Notes: a model not told the origin generated them from the sequence alone. A stretch of 64,000 nucleotides of DNA from Bacteroidota bacterium (GCA_029555415.1 JAKPSI010000128.1:1-64000), one strand, 5' to 3'. Numbered from the stretch's first letter, positions 17,117-27,217 are shown. Translations and numbers: made by a program.

Positions 17117-18682
17117 TTATTTAATGATCTCGCTCACGGGTATCAGCACAAAATAAAGGTCTTTCGTTCCTTCGTAGAGTATGGCAATGGTCCGGTCATC
17201 CACTTTGACCAGTGAAGAATATCCGTAAACGGAACGCTCATCAAGTAAAAAAGAATTTTGCTGCTTCCAGCTGTTCCCTGCATCCAGACTCGCTTTGATG
17301 CTGATATTATAACGACCCGATGAAGTGGCCGGATTGCTGAAAAAAAGCACATCCTTCTTTTGCCCATTGATCAGCACATTCGCCTGAATCAAACTACCCA
17401 TGCATACCGGATCCGGCAAAGCAGTATAAGAAGTCGCATGTTCTGTCCATGTTCTACCTTGATCCGATGTTGTAGCCACACTTCTGTACCCGCCGCGATT
17501 GTCGCGCATATTGAGCATGAGTACACCGGGACTGATTTCCGCAACCTGACTTTCAGTAGTGTTCGATTTCGGTCCGGTCGGTGCCGGCATCCAGGTCTTG
17601 CCATGGTCCTTGCTGCAAATGATGGTTGACCATGGTATTCCTTTTGCATCCCAGTATTGCGCGGGAAAAACGAGTGTGCCATCTTTCATGCTGATGCCTG
17701 AACCAGGACCCTGGAACAGGATCTTCCAGACGGGATCTTTGATGGAAGATGTGATACTGTATGGCGCGGACCAGGTCAGTCCGTCATCTGTACTGCTGAC
17801 CAGCATGAATTGCCCGGTTTCATCGGGACTCAGTCCAGGTCCTGATCCGGCGATGGAATGATTGCCTTTACTCCACAATGCAGCTACCCATAAAGTATGC
17901 GTTGCCGGATCGAATAAAATGGAAGGATCACCGATCCCGTTCTGATCCTGAGGTTCGCCCATATCCATGATCACTTTCATGGGTTGCCAGGACTTTCCGT
18001 GATCGGTACTGCGGCTCATGCCCACATCGATATTACCGGGCAGGTCTTTACTGTTTACATAACGGTTGTCATACACTGCGACAAGTGTACCCTTGTCCGT
18101 TTGCATGATCCCGGGTATGCGGAATGTGTTAACGCCCTGCTCACCTGCTTTGCATAATGCGATACCAGTAAACTTCCTGAAAGCAGAAGCAAGTTCTTTC
18201 ACAGGAAGCGGACCAGTTGAATTCGTCTTCAGCGAATTCACATGCAATTCGATGACTTTTCCGGGTATGGCATCATCCTTCAGCCTGACGCTGATCCAGA
18301 TGAAATGCTGGCCGGATGTAAGGATTGCATCAACGGGAACTGCGAAGGAGGCAGCAGGATCCATGATCGTTCCGATCTTTTTACTGGCAGAGAAAGGTTC
18401 TGCACCGGTCAGAAAAACATCAACCTGTTTTACCTCGTCCCGTCCTGAACTCAGCACACACAATACACTTTCAGGTTTAATTGGTTTTGCAGTGGCAGGA
18501 ATACTGACCGCGATGCGGATGAATGCGTTTTCAGACAACCCGCGTAAAACCGGCTGATAGGGTGCGTATGCGGTGGCCCGAATATCAGTCGGGATCTGTT
18601 TTTGCGCCTGCATCACATGGCTTGTGATCAGAAAGACACAACAGACAAGTATCCTATAGATTGTATTCATCATATTCATCAA
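17117..18682 (-). CDS. nanH: Exported sialidase (GH33)
   Basis: 521 residues with signal peptide (cleavage after about MQAQ). An N-terminal beta domain (28-165) typical of Bacteroidetes sialidases precedes the six-bladed propeller. The arginine motif FRIPGI is near residue 187, and five Asp-boxes are visible: STDHGKSW, STDDGLTW, SKDHGKTW, TSDQGRTW and SLDAGNSW. RDNRGGYRS supplies a further triad arginine. It releases terminal sialic acids from glycoconjugates outside the inner membrane, the first committed step of the pathway encoded here. It lies between the transporter and the epimerase with gaps of 13 and 22 nt. Confidence 0.93.
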   Translation of the reverse strand: MMNMMNTIYRILVCCVFLITSHVMQAQKQIPTDIRATAYAPYQPVLRGLSENAFIRIAVSIPATAKPIKPESVLCVLSSGRDEVKQVDVFLTGAEPFSASKKIGTIMDPAASFAVPVDAILTSGQHFIWISVRLKDDAIPGKVIELHVNSLKTNSTGPLPVKELASAFRKFTGIALCKAGEQGVNTFRIPGIMQTDKGTLVAVYDNRYVNSKDLPGNIDVGMSRSTDHGKSWQPMKVIMDMGEPQDQNGIGDPSILFDPATHTLWVAALWSKGNHSIAGSGPGLSPDETGQFMLVSSTDDGLTWSAPYSITSSIKDPVWKILFQGPGSGISMKDGTLVFPAQYWDAKGIPWSTIICSKDHGKTWMPAPTGPKSNTTESQVAEISPGVLMLNMRDNRGGYRSVATTSDQGRTWTEHATSYTALPDPVCMGSLIQANVLINGQKKDVLFFSNPATSSGRYNISIKASLDAGNSWKQQNSFLLDERSVYGYSSLVKVDDRTIAILYEGTKDLYFVLIPVSEIIK

Positions 18683-18695
18683 CAGGTCGGTTTTA

Positions 18696-19931
18696 TCATA
18701 CTCCTTCCTGTCCCTGAACCGGACGCAGGAAAGACAACTGAACGATCAATGCCAGCGCAACGATCCCGCCCAACATGGCGAAACTGCTACCCAGATTTCC
18801 GGCATCGGTCGAGCGGCCCAGTATATCGGTGATATATGCGCCTGCGAAGACACCGCTCATATTCAGCAGACCGTAGGCGGTCGCGCGTGATCTGGCAGGC
18901 ACGAACTGACAGAGTATGGGCATATTGTTCGTATCGAACATGCCAAATCCGAAACCAAAGCAGAATGCAGCGCCGATGATGGCCGCCAGACCATGGCCCA
19001 GCCCCAGTAACAACAATGCAGGAATGGTCAGCCCGATCCCGATCGCGCTGGTGTAGATGCGGCCACGGATGTTCCGTTGTACCCATTTATCGGAAAGCAT
19101 CCCGCCGGCGAGTACACCCAGCAGGGATGATACGGCTGTCGTGATCGTGGCCAGGGGACCGGCTTTCGCCATTTCAATATGCAGGTTCTCCGAAAAGAGT
19201 GTCGGTAACCAGTTCTTGATCGCCCATCCGGGAAGGCTTGGGATCATGAAATAGAAAAGAATGATCCAAAAAGAGATATTCGTGAATAAAAGTCCCAGGC
19301 CCTTCAGTAATGATGTCCGTTGCAAGGCATCGGGTGATGTTATTTGATCCGTGGTTTCCCTTGCGCCTTCTTTCTCCTTCAGGAAGAAAAACAGCACGAT
19401 GGCATATCCGATACCGATGAGACCGAACACATGAAATGTCTGTTGCCAGCTGAAAGCGGCCGCGATCGTGGCACCGAATCCGCCCAGGGCCTGTCCCGCA
19501 TAGATCCCTGTCATATGGATCCCGATCGCGAGTGACCTTGTCCGTGAAGAATGATAATCGGCAATGAGGGAAAGTCCGGCGGGAATATACAAGGCTTCAC
19601 TCACGCCCATGCAGGCACGCATCCAGTAAAGCTGGTTATAAGTCTGTGCGTATCCCATAGCAAGGGTTACAGCGGACCAGACCAGCAGGCTCCCGGTGAT
19701 CAGCCATTTGCGGTTGATCCGGTCAGCGATCAGCCCTGATACCGGACTCATCCATCCATATACCCAGAGAAAAATGGCCATGAGATACCCGAAATTCGTG
19801 GCCTGCTGCAGTTCAGCAATATCCAGCTGTATCGCGGGTTTCATGGTCGAGAGCATCTGCCTGTCCATATAGTTCAGCAGCGCAACGACCCATAAGAGGC
19901 CCACCAGGATCCATGGATAATTCTTTTTCAA
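18696..19931 (-). CDS. MFS transporter, presumed sialic acid importer
   Basis: 411 residues with 12 predicted membrane spans. The start LLNYMDRQMLSTMKP and the loop 2-3 motif GLIADRINRKW mark the major facilitator superfamily, close to the anion:cation symporter branch. Position between the mutarotase and sialidase genes makes N-acetylneuraminate, or its released derivative, the likely substrate, as for the MFS NanT of other Bacteroidota nan operons. Substrate is inferred from context only. Confidence 0.85.
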   Translation of the reverse strand: MKKNYPWILVGLLWVVALLNYMDRQMLSTMKPAIQLDIAELQQATNFGYLMAIFLWVYGWMSPVSGLIADRINRKWLITGSLLVWSAVTLAMGYAQTYNQLYWMRACMGVSEALYIPAGLSLIADYHSSRTRSLAIGIHMTGIYAGQALGGFGATIAAAFSWQQTFHVFGLIGIGYAIVLFFFLKEKEGARETTDQITSPDALQRTSLLKGLGLLFTNISFWIILFYFMIPSLPGWAIKNWLPTLFSENLHIEMAKAGPLATITTAVSSLLGVLAGGMLSDKWVQRNIRGRIYTSAIGIGLTIPALLLLGLGHGLAAIIGAAFCFGFGFGMFDTNNMPILCQFVPARSRATAYGLLNMSGVFAGAYITDILGRSTDAGNLGSSFAMLGGIVALALIVQLSFLRPVQGQEGV

Positions 19932-19943
19932 TCGCTCTTCGTT

Positions 19944-21104
19944 TTAATACAGATTTCCGGCTATGACCTGTGCGGTTCTGATACCCGCACGGATCTCACC
20001 ACCCGGTATGAATATTTTATGATCGCGGATGCAGGCAGTTGTTGTGACCGGGATCGTGAAATCAAGCATCCCTGCCCGCTTCCATTTATCACTATGAATC
20101 CGGTAAACCAGTAGTTCATGGCTGAATCCCGGATGATGGACCTGCAGGTTATTTTTCCTGTCGGTCAGTTCCTGCTTTTTCCTTGGATCCTGTTCATGTG
20201 TGATCTCACTGAGCAATAATTCGACTTGATGAAAGGTTTCACCTTTGTCGCCGCCAAACAGGAAAAGTTCATCATTCCCAACAGCTACACCGGTGCCTGC
20301 CGATATGGGATACGGTAATGATCTTTTCTGATGCCACTGGTTTTTATCCTGGTCAAATGCATATACTTCTCTGTACAATTCACTGACACCTGTGGAAGCT
20401 TTCCTTCGCCCTCCGACAAGAAAAAGCTGTACTTTTTTGTTTTCAACTGGCGCAAGCAATAGTGTATGAGAGGTGGCTGCGGGAAGATCCGGTAATTGTT
20501 GCCAGCCTTTTGTTGCAGCATCCATGTGCATCACATAAAATCCTTTTGTTACCCCGCTTGCTGTTTCACCTCCGGCCACATAAATATTACCGGAAGCATA
20601 TGCCGCGGCGGCATTGGTAACCGCGTAAGGGAAATCAGGTAATGAAGTAATGAAAGGTTTTTTGTTGGCCGTATCCCAACCGATGAGATAAGCAGAGCTG
20701 ACAAGACCTTTCTCATTTTCTCCGCCGATACTGATCACACCCTGCGGGGTTGAAACGCATGCACTGTAAGCAAGTGCCTGGGGCAATTTGATCCCGGCTG
20801 TATTCATCCATGGGTAAACTGTTTGGTTGTTCAGGTCAAGAACAAAAACATCGTCATGGTATTTCTTTTTCCCGCCCTGCCAGGGCAATGAATCAGGAAA
20901 ATTGGAGCCACCGGCAATGATCAGGGCTTGCTGATGTACGCCGCTGATGCCGCCTGCCAAACCAGGTTGTTTCGACTGCATATATCCGGCAGGGATCTCT
21001 GTAACAACCGACCAGTCGGTCGGAATGTGATGTTGCGCAGAAGCGGTTGCAGAAATGCTCATACCGGTCAAAACGGTGAATATTTTTCGTATGCAGATCG
21101 TCAT
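19944..21104 (-). CDS. nanM: Kelch-type N-acetylneuraminate epimerase (mutarotase)
   Basis: 386 residues with a signal peptide (ending ATASAQ), followed by six kelch-like blades: repeated Gly-Gly pairs as in LIIAGGSNFPDSLPWQGGKKK, VISIGGENEKG, IYVAGGETASG, LFLVGGRRKAS, LFLFGGDKGE and IFIPGGEIRAG. NanM-type enzymes act in the periplasm to convert alpha-sialic acid released by sialidase to the beta anomer taken up by transporters. The neighbouring lyase and transporter fit this role. Confidence 0.87.
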   Translation of the reverse strand: MTICIRKIFTVLTGMSISATASAQHHIPTDWSVVTEIPAGYMQSKQPGLAGGISGVHQQALIIAGGSNFPDSLPWQGGKKKYHDDVFVLDLNNQTVYPWMNTAGIKLPQALAYSACVSTPQGVISIGGENEKGLVSSAYLIGWDTANKKPFITSLPDFPYAVTNAAAAYASGNIYVAGGETASGVTKGFYVMHMDAATKGWQQLPDLPAATSHTLLLAPVENKKVQLFLVGGRRKASTGVSELYREVYAFDQDKNQWHQKRSLPYPISAGTGVAVGNDELFLFGGDKGETFHQVELLLSEITHEQDPRKKQELTDRKNNLQVHHPGFSHELLVYRIHSDKWKRAGMLDFTIPVTTTACIRDHKIFIPGGEIRAGIRTAQVIAGNLY

Positions 21105-21109
21105 CGGGG

Positions 21110-22054
21110 TTACCCGGCTATGGATTGAGTAGCCAGCCGGGATCTGAAGTTATCGAAACCGACCGCCTTCACATCTTTTTTGAACGCATCGGATTGCTGA
21201 GCGGACATATTCAGGACAGGAAGGCGGAATTCACCGCAATTCAGGCCGACCTCCTTCATAAAGGCCTTCCCCGTAGCGATACCCCCGTACTTACCTAATA
21301 AACCGATCATTTTAACCGCCTGCTGTTGTTTGGTTCTGGCTGTTTCCAGATCTCCCTGATCGAAGGCACGGATCAGTTCATAGTACAATGGGGCTGCATA
21401 ATTGAATGTACTGCCCACTGCGCCTCTTGCACCGAGTACGAGAGCTGAAAGAAAAGTTTCATCACGGCCCCAGAGCATATCATACTTGCCGTCACGGAAA
21501 TGCAGGCAGGATCCGAAGTCCATGAAATCCTCATGCGTGTATTTAATACCGGCGAAATTGGGGATCTTTCCGTCCACTTGTTCCAGCAGGGAAAGCATCG
21601 GGAAATCTACACCAGTCAGAACCGGGATATGATAATAATAAAAAGGAAGTTCCGGGGCGGCCATTGCCACATGGGCACAACATGCAGCCAACGCTTCTAC
21701 GCTGACCGGTTTGAAATATGAAGGCGAAGTAAATGCGATCGCTTCGAGACCACAGGAAGAAGCATGTCTGGCGATCTCCGCGCTTTCAGTTATACTGTTC
21801 CCTCCTGCCAGAGTGATCACACGAAAATCAGCATCATCCTTTGTTGCTAAGGCCCATGCTTCCGCGACTTTCATCTTTTCCCTGGTGGTCATTGATACAC
21901 CTTCTCCGGTGGATCCGCAAATGAAAGCTCCTGTGATATTGTTTTGCCGAAGCAACTGAAAATACTCAGGTATCAGTTCCAGATGAAGTGTGCCATCCTG
22001 ATGAAAGGGAGTGAATGGGGCTGCTACAAGACCATGGATATGTTCCAATTCCAT
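21110..22054 (-). CDS. nanA: N-acetylneuraminate lyase
   Basis: 314 residues of the DapA/NanA aldolase family. It has GSTGEGVSMTTREK (carboxylate-binding GSTGEG), YYYHIPVLTGV (catalytic Tyr) and FAGIKYTHEDF, whose Lys forms the Schiff base. The Tyr-Thr after that Lys is typical of sialic acid lyases rather than DapA. The enzyme cleaves sialic acid to pyruvate and N-acetylmannosamine in the cytoplasm. It begins 141 nt after the SusD gene, the largest gap inside the operon, which carries a hairpin, and ends 5 nt before nanM. Confidence 0.9.
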   Translation of the reverse strand: MELEHIHGLVAAPFTPFHQDGTLHLELIPEYFQLLRQNNITGAFICGSTGEGVSMTTREKMKVAEAWALATKDDADFRVITLAGGNSITESAEIARHASSCGLEAIAFTSPSYFKPVSVEALAACCAHVAMAAPELPFYYYHIPVLTGVDFPMLSLLEQVDGKIPNFAGIKYTHEDFMDFGSCLHFRDGKYDMLWGRDETFLSALVLGARGAVGSTFNYAAPLYYELIRAFDQGDLETARTKQQQAVKMIGLLGKYGGIATGKAFMKEVGLNCGEFRLPVLNMSAQQSDAFKKDVKAVGFDNFRSRLATQSIAG

Positions 22055-22120
22055 AAATTAAATTTACTGTACAGATTCGAAGTACAGGAATTATTGAAGG
22101 GTTTTTCAGGTTTAAAGATT

Positions 22121-22142
22121 GCCAGAGGTAGAAACCTCCGGC
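22121..22142 (-). other. Intercistronic hairpin between susD-like gene and nanA
   Basis: GCCAGAGGT (22121-22129), loop AGAA, ACCTCCGGC (22134-22142): nine-position stem with one A/C mismatch. There is no good T-run on the minus strand, so it looks more like an RNA-processing or partial attenuation site that gives the outer-membrane genes more transcript than the enzymes. Confidence 0.45.
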
Positions 22143-22195
22143 ACTAATAAACACTGCTTATGCTATATTAAGAATATTCATCATCAACATGTGCC

Positions 22196-23740
22196 TTAGA
22201 ATGAAGGATAACCCGGATTCTGCACCAGCTTACGGTTGTTCGTCAATGCACTGCGGTCGATCGGCCAAAGCAGCTTATATGCCTGACTGGAAAGTACCGT
22301 GGTATTCGCAAATACATAACTATCACCCAGTCTCCTCAAATCATGCCAGCGTTTTCCTTCAAATACGAATTCAAATAATCTTTCCTGAAGTAAGGCTGCT
22401 TTGGGGTCCGCATCGATGGCCTGATTCGGATAACCCTGTACCGCTGCGTTATATGCCGCACCATAGGCACGTGCCCTGACCAGATTGATCTCTGTTGCCG
22501 GGCTTTGCCCCAGGATGATCTTGGCTTCAGCGATCATGAGCAGGAGGTCCGCATAACGGTATACAATGAAATCATTGGTATACGATCTTGAACCGGCACT
22601 TTGTTCACCAGCTTCTTTTTTCACGAAACAACCGGCCATTATATAGTTACTGCCCACTTTACTGTATGCGGGTTGTATACTTGCCCATTTACGGGTATCC
22701 AGATCATTGAATTTCCGGAAGGTGCTCACTTTAACCGGTGCACGAAGCAGTCCACCCCAGTTATCGGTACCACTGGTGAATTGTCTTGCGCCCGCGGAAT
22801 CATGAAAATTCACGATCAGACTGGTCTGCGGCGTAAATGAAGCAGGTATGAAGGATTCTGTTGCTTCATTCAGCTGATACCGGCTTGCAAAGATCACTTC
22901 ACTGTTACCGCGGTTCGTGGTGGGGAACACATTCGCGAAACTGGCCTGCAGAGCCAGTCCTGCAACATTGGTCTGGATATCTGTGAGTGCTGTCAGCGCA
23001 GTCGTTGCATCTGTATTACCGCCACCCCGGTAGGAGGTCCACAAAAAAACCTCTGCTTTGAGCATCAGGGTAGCCGCTTTTGACCAATAGGATTTATTGT
23101 TCCGGATCGTATATACGGAACCAAAATTGGTGATGGAATTTTCGATATCAGATTTGATGAGCGCCATGACATCCGCTGCAGGAGAAGCAGCTTTAGCCAA
23201 GTTGGAAATATCAACAGCATAGATCGGATCGGTCTGGATCACCACATCACCCCAGCTGCGGGTCAGCTGGAAATAATAAAATGCACGCATACCATAGGCG
23301 ATACCCAGATAATAACTTTTATTGGCGGGGGTCACGATATCGGTCGTATTCAATTTATCGATCAGCAGGTTCAGCTGAACGATATTGGAATAGAAACCGC
23401 CGAAATTGCTGACACCGGGGTTATCCAGATCGAGTGTCTGTAACCATAAGCGTTCCACACCCTGGGTCGCTTCACCGGTGAATGTGCCGGGATAGTTCGG
23501 GAAGCCGGGTTCTGTACCAAAAATATCAGAACGCATTTCGCCCAGGATCTGAAAAGCAGAATTGTGACCTCTGAAGCGTGCATGCAAGCCAGCCACAAAG
23601 GCGTCGAACTGATCGGGTGTTTTCCAGAAATTAGCGTCGCTGATGCTACTGATCGGCGACAGGTCCAGTTGCTTGGTGCAGGAGCTTAAAGCGAGAGCCA
23701 TCCAGCCTGCCAGTAATATATTGATGAATACCTTTTTCAT
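22196..23740 (-). CDS. SusD/RagB-family surface lipoprotein for sialylated glycans
   Basis: 514 residues. The lipoprotein signal is clear (MKKVFINILLAGWMALALSSC, lipid-carrying Cys near 21). The SusD fold is shown by the helical N-terminal part (FWKTPDQFDAFVAGLHARFRGH, AYGMRAFYYFQLTRSWGDVVI) and the end (LLQERLFEFVFEGKRWHDLRRLGD, then the usual LWPIDRSALTNN ... QNPGY tail). SusD proteins cap the SusC barrel and capture the glycan. It follows the SusC gene by 21 nt. Ligand preference for sialic acid is inferred from the operon. Confidence 0.93.
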   Translation of the reverse strand: MKKVFINILLAGWMALALSSCTKQLDLSPISSISDANFWKTPDQFDAFVAGLHARFRGHNSAFQILGEMRSDIFGTEPGFPNYPGTFTGEATQGVERLWLQTLDLDNPGVSNFGGFYSNIVQLNLLIDKLNTTDIVTPANKSYYLGIAYGMRAFYYFQLTRSWGDVVIQTDPIYAVDISNLAKAASPAADVMALIKSDIENSITNFGSVYTIRNNKSYWSKAATLMLKAEVFLWTSYRGGGNTDATTALTALTDIQTNVAGLALQASFANVFPTTNRGNSEVIFASRYQLNEATESFIPASFTPQTSLIVNFHDSAGARQFTSGTDNWGGLLRAPVKVSTFRKFNDLDTRKWASIQPAYSKVGSNYIMAGCFVKKEAGEQSAGSRSYTNDFIVYRYADLLLMIAEAKIILGQSPATEINLVRARAYGAAYNAAVQGYPNQAIDADPKAALLQERLFEFVFEGKRWHDLRRLGDSYVFANTTVLSSQAYKLLWPIDRSALTNNRKLVQNPGYPSF

Positions 23741-23761
23741 GTTGTCAGTTTTTTGATATGA

Positions 23762-26700
23762 TTAAAGGGTTACCTGGATCCCCAGTACCATTGATTTTGG
23801 TGTTGGATATGTGCCGATGAAAATGCCGCTCACCGGTGATTCCGGAGAAGCACCGCTGAACTTGGTCACATAGAACAGATTGTTCATACTCGCATAGATC
23901 CTTGCCTGAGAAAGGAATCTTGTTTTTGAAAGCATCCCTTTACCGAATTGATAAGAGATCGTGATCTCACGGCAGGCGAGATAATCACCCTTTTCATAGA
24001 ACCTGGAGTTATTGCTGTTCAGCACCTGACCGGCATTATTGCCCCGGGTGTAATTCTTTTTACCCGCTGGCGCTGCTACCTGATCGGCAAAATAGACCTT
24101 CGGAACATCCGTGTTGGTGTTCGTTGGGCTCCAGGAGCGCTTTTGCATATCTATATAGTTGAAAGTACCCTGATAATTTCCGAGTGTTCTTGGAACCAGA
24201 TCATTATAGATCGTATGGCCCAGTGCGAATTCAAATTGGGAATAGAATGAGAATCCTTTCCAGGAAACGGTCGTACTGAAACCACCGGTCTGTTTCGGAT
24301 TGATATTTCCGATATAGATCTGGTCGCGGGAGTCGATGGTGTCATTCTTATCGACATCCATCCAGTTCACATCACCGGGTGTGATCTTACCGGCTCCGAA
24401 AGCGAGGTTGGGACCAGTGATATTGGCCACTGCGTCATAACGGTTACCCGCTACACTCTGTACATCCGCGGCATCCTTGAAGATGGACAACTGTTTGTAT
24501 GCATAGATCGCACCAAGAGGTTGTCCTTCCTGCAAGCCACCTACCCAGATAACCTTTTTAGTTGCGGGATCATACACCTGTAAACCACCCTGCCTGTTAT
24601 TTTCGTTACCGTTGAATGGCAGTTTGAGGATCTTGTTCTTGATGAAGCTGATGTTCGCGCTCACATCCCAGGTCAGTCCGTTCTTCAGGGTCAGGATATT
24701 CGCGTTCACTGCCAGTTCAAAGCCCTTGTTCTGGAATGTACCGAGGTTCGTTTTCACACTGCCAAAGCCGATATAACTCGGTAAGACCAGGTCGGTCAGC
24801 AGATCACTCGTCCTTCTGTCGAAATGATCGGCAATGACCGTGATCCGGTTCTTCAGCAGACCCAGATCGAAACCAATGTCGGTTGTTTTACTTTTCTCCC
24901 AGCGCAGTCCGCCATTGATGATACCGGTATTGAGGAAGCCTCCGATACCATTATAGTTACCCTGTGATCCATATACGCCCTGCACGTCATAGTTACCGAT
25001 ACCGGCGATATTACCGTTCACACCGTAACTGATACGGGGTTTGAAGGAAGAGATGTATTTACTAAGTATACTTTTCTGGAAGAATTTTTCGCGGTGCAGG
25101 TTCCATCCGGCTGACATACCGGGGAAGAAACCAACCCGATTGGCAGTGGCCAGGCTGGAAGCCGCATCTGAGCGGTAGACCATGGTAAGCAGATATCGTT
25201 GATCGTAATCATAGTTCAGACGACCGAAATGAGAAACGATCGAATATGCTGAGCGGGAGCCTGTATTATTACCAGTCGCGAAAGTAGTGGAGGCGTTCGG
25301 CGTGGTGATATCATCGGTTGGCGCGTTCTGTCCATACACCTGCATGGAAAGATTCTTCTGACCGAAATATTCCGTACCCAGCATCACATTCACATTGTGC
25401 ACATCATGGAAGGTCTTCGTATAATTTGCGATCAGGTTATATTGTTGCTGGAAGGTCCGGGAGAAAGACATGATCGCGTCACGGGATGTACTGAATGTCG
25501 GTGGCACCGCGTATAGCTGAGCATAGGTTTGCGTTGACTTCTGGAATGACTGGCTCAGCGCTTCGAACATATAACCGTATGCACCGGCCTTGATATACAG
25601 CCCCGGTATGATATCATACTTCACAGATGCATTCGCGGTGATCCGGTTCACTTCATTCAGGCGAGCGACACGGCTCAGCCAGTACAGGGGATTGCCATCA
25701 CCATTACCGTTTCCGGGGTTAGGTTTTGTTTTGGCGGAATCCAGCCATGGGTTGAAGGTGGGCCATAATGCCATACTGCGGTAAAGGGTATTGACTTCAG
25801 ATGCCACAGTACCTAATTGGGAAGAAGTGGAGAATGTAGCACCGGTGCTCACTTCGATATTCGGTTTGATCTTGTATGATCCGTTCAGATCACCGGAATA
25901 TCTTTTGTAGCTGGAACCAATGATGATCCCTCCTTCATTATAGTAATCAAAACTGCCGAAGTACTTTCCACGGTCATTGCCTCCATTCACACTTACATAA
26001 TGATCGTGTGTATTAGTATTGCGGAAAACAAGATCTTCCACTTCTCCGCCATGATCCTTGAAGATGAGGGTACCACCATATGGATCCCCAATGGTATCCC
26101 AGCCCTGTGTGAGCAGGCTGGACGTTGACGGACCATATGCCCTGATATCGAATGTAGCCAGATCGGCCGGTGTATTCACCAATCCATATCCCCTCCTGGT
26201 GTTCACGGTAGCCAGTGTAACCTGAGAGTTCAGGTTACCCAGTCGGTTGTAATAGATATAGTCCTTCGCATTGAGATACTGATATCCGTCACGGCGCTGA
26301 TTATGTCCGTAAGTATATTTATACGTGATTTGCGCGGAACCTGATTTGCCCTGATTGGTCGTGATCAGGATCACTCCATTATTCGCACGGGCACCATAGA
26401 TCGCGGTCGCGGCTGCGTCTTTCAGCAACTCAACGGATGCGATATCCTGTGACGGGATATCATTGAATGAACGGATGATACCATCCACAACCACCAGCGG
26501 GGCCTGCGGACTGTTGATGGAAGCACCGCCACGTAATAATATATAAGGAGTGGCCCCCGGCGTTCCGGAGGTGTTCACGACCCGCAGACCGGAAACAGTA
26601 CCCTGCAAAGCGGTGCCTATATTGGCACGGGGCGCATTGGCAAGCACCTGCTTATCCAGTTTAGCGATTGAACTGGTGATGTTACGCCTCGACTGCGTTC

Positions 26701-27037
26701 CATAACCTACCACCACTACTTCACCCAGTTTGGTGACATCGGGTTTCATCACAATATCCAGCGTTGTTGATGATCCCACCCTTATTTCCTGACTTCCAAA
26801 CCCTGTATGGGAAATGACCAGCGTTTCACCTTCCGCCACGGAAATAGTGAACTCACCGGCAGCATTGGTTTGTGTACCACCGGCTTTTCCTTTAATGACA
26901 ACGCTGACACCTGCAACAGGCTTGTTGTCTTCTTCTGATGTGATCTTGCCCGAGAGGGTCTTGGTTTGCGCCCATGCGCCAGAAGCGAAGAGCAGCAAAG
27001 TGGCGAGGAGCCACAACCTGGAAACGACAGACTTCAT
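23762..27037 (-). CDS. SusC/RagA-family TonB-dependent outer membrane transporter
   Basis: 1091 residues. Signal peptide (cleavage after SGAWAQ), a carboxypeptidase-regulatory-like domain at about 27-105 (TLSGKITSEEDNKPVAGVSVVIKG is split across it), the SusC signature GEVVVVGYGTQ near 110, plug domain to about 235 (LLRGGASINSPQAPLVVVDG, IYGARANNGVILITT), then the 22-strand barrel ending in a short beta strand (MVLGIQVTL). It imports glycan fragments across the outer membrane with TonB energy. It is the first gene of the sialic-acid operon, with a perfect palindrome 22 nt before the ATG and a divergent GntR-family regulator. Confidence 0.95.
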   Translation of the reverse strand: MKSVVSRLWLLATLLLFASGAWAQTKTLSGKITSEEDNKPVAGVSVVIKGKAGGTQTNAAGEFTISVAEGETLVISHTGFGSQEIRVGSSTTLDIVMKPDVTKLGEVVVVGYGTQSRRNITSSIAKLDKQVLANAPRANIGTALQGTVSGLRVVNTSGTPGATPYILLRGGASINSPQAPLVVVDGIIRSFNDIPSQDIASVELLKDAAATAIYGARANNGVILITTNQGKSGSAQITYKYTYGHNQRRDGYQYLNAKDYIYYNRLGNLNSQVTLATVNTRRGYGLVNTPADLATFDIRAYGPSTSSLLTQGWDTIGDPYGGTLIFKDHGGEVEDLVFRNTNTHDHYVSVNGGNDRGKYFGSFDYYNEGGIIIGSSYKRYSGDLNGSYKIKPNIEVSTGATFSTSSQLGTVASEVNTLYRSMALWPTFNPWLDSAKTKPNPGNGNGDGNPLYWLSRVARLNEVNRITANASVKYDIIPGLYIKAGAYGYMFEALSQSFQKSTQTYAQLYAVPPTFSTSRDAIMSFSRTFQQQYNLIANYTKTFHDVHNVNVMLGTEYFGQKNLSMQVYGQNAPTDDITTPNASTTFATGNNTGSRSAYSIVSHFGRLNYDYDQRYLLTMVYRSDAASSLATANRVGFFPGMSAGWNLHREKFFQKSILSKYISSFKPRISYGVNGNIAGIGNYDVQGVYGSQGNYNGIGGFLNTGIINGGLRWEKSKTTDIGFDLGLLKNRITVIADHFDRRTSDLLTDLVLPSYIGFGSVKTNLGTFQNKGFELAVNANILTLKNGLTWDVSANISFIKNKILKLPFNGNENNRQGGLQVYDPATKKVIWVGGLQEGQPLGAIYAYKQLSIFKDAADVQSVAGNRYDAVANITGPNLAFGAGKITPGDVNWMDVDKNDTIDSRDQIYIGNINPKQTGGFSTTVSWKGFSFYSQFEFALGHTIYNDLVPRTLGNYQGTFNYIDMQKRSWSPTNTNTDVPKVYFADQVAAPAGKKNYTRGNNAGQVLNSNNSRFYEKGDYLACREITISYQFGKGMLSKTRFLSQARIYASMNNLFYVTKFSGASPESPVSGIFIGTYPTPKSMVLGIQVTL

Positions 27038-27058
27038 AGTAAGCAGTTTTTATTTTTG

Positions 27059-27077
27059 TATTATGTATGACATAATA
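27059..27077. promoter_or_regulatory. Perfect 8-3-8 palindrome, likely operator of the sialic-acid operon
   Basis: TATTATGT-ATG-ACATAATA, 22 nt upstream of the SusC ATG (minus strand) and 140 nt before the divergent regulator gene. Size and symmetry fit the binding site of a FadR-subfamily GntR dimer. At this distance from the gene, binding would block transcription. A partial half (TATTATG) recurs at 27213-27219 over the regulator's own start codon. Confidence 0.6.
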
Positions 27078-27217
27078 AAAATAGCAGGATTTTCCGAATT
27101 CTGCGCTGAATCGAAAAAAATTGGAGAAACGTTTGCGTAAAACCTTCCCTGTCTTGGCCGTTATTTTTTGCCCACCCGGAATTTCTGGCTTATTTTGTGG
27201 AATAAGTAGTACATATT

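Noticed and set aside
27127-27134. AAACGTTT palindrome in the SusC/GntR intergenic region
   Set aside because: Resembles a LacI-family half operator, but it is only 8 bp and no LacI-type regulator is encoded nearby.
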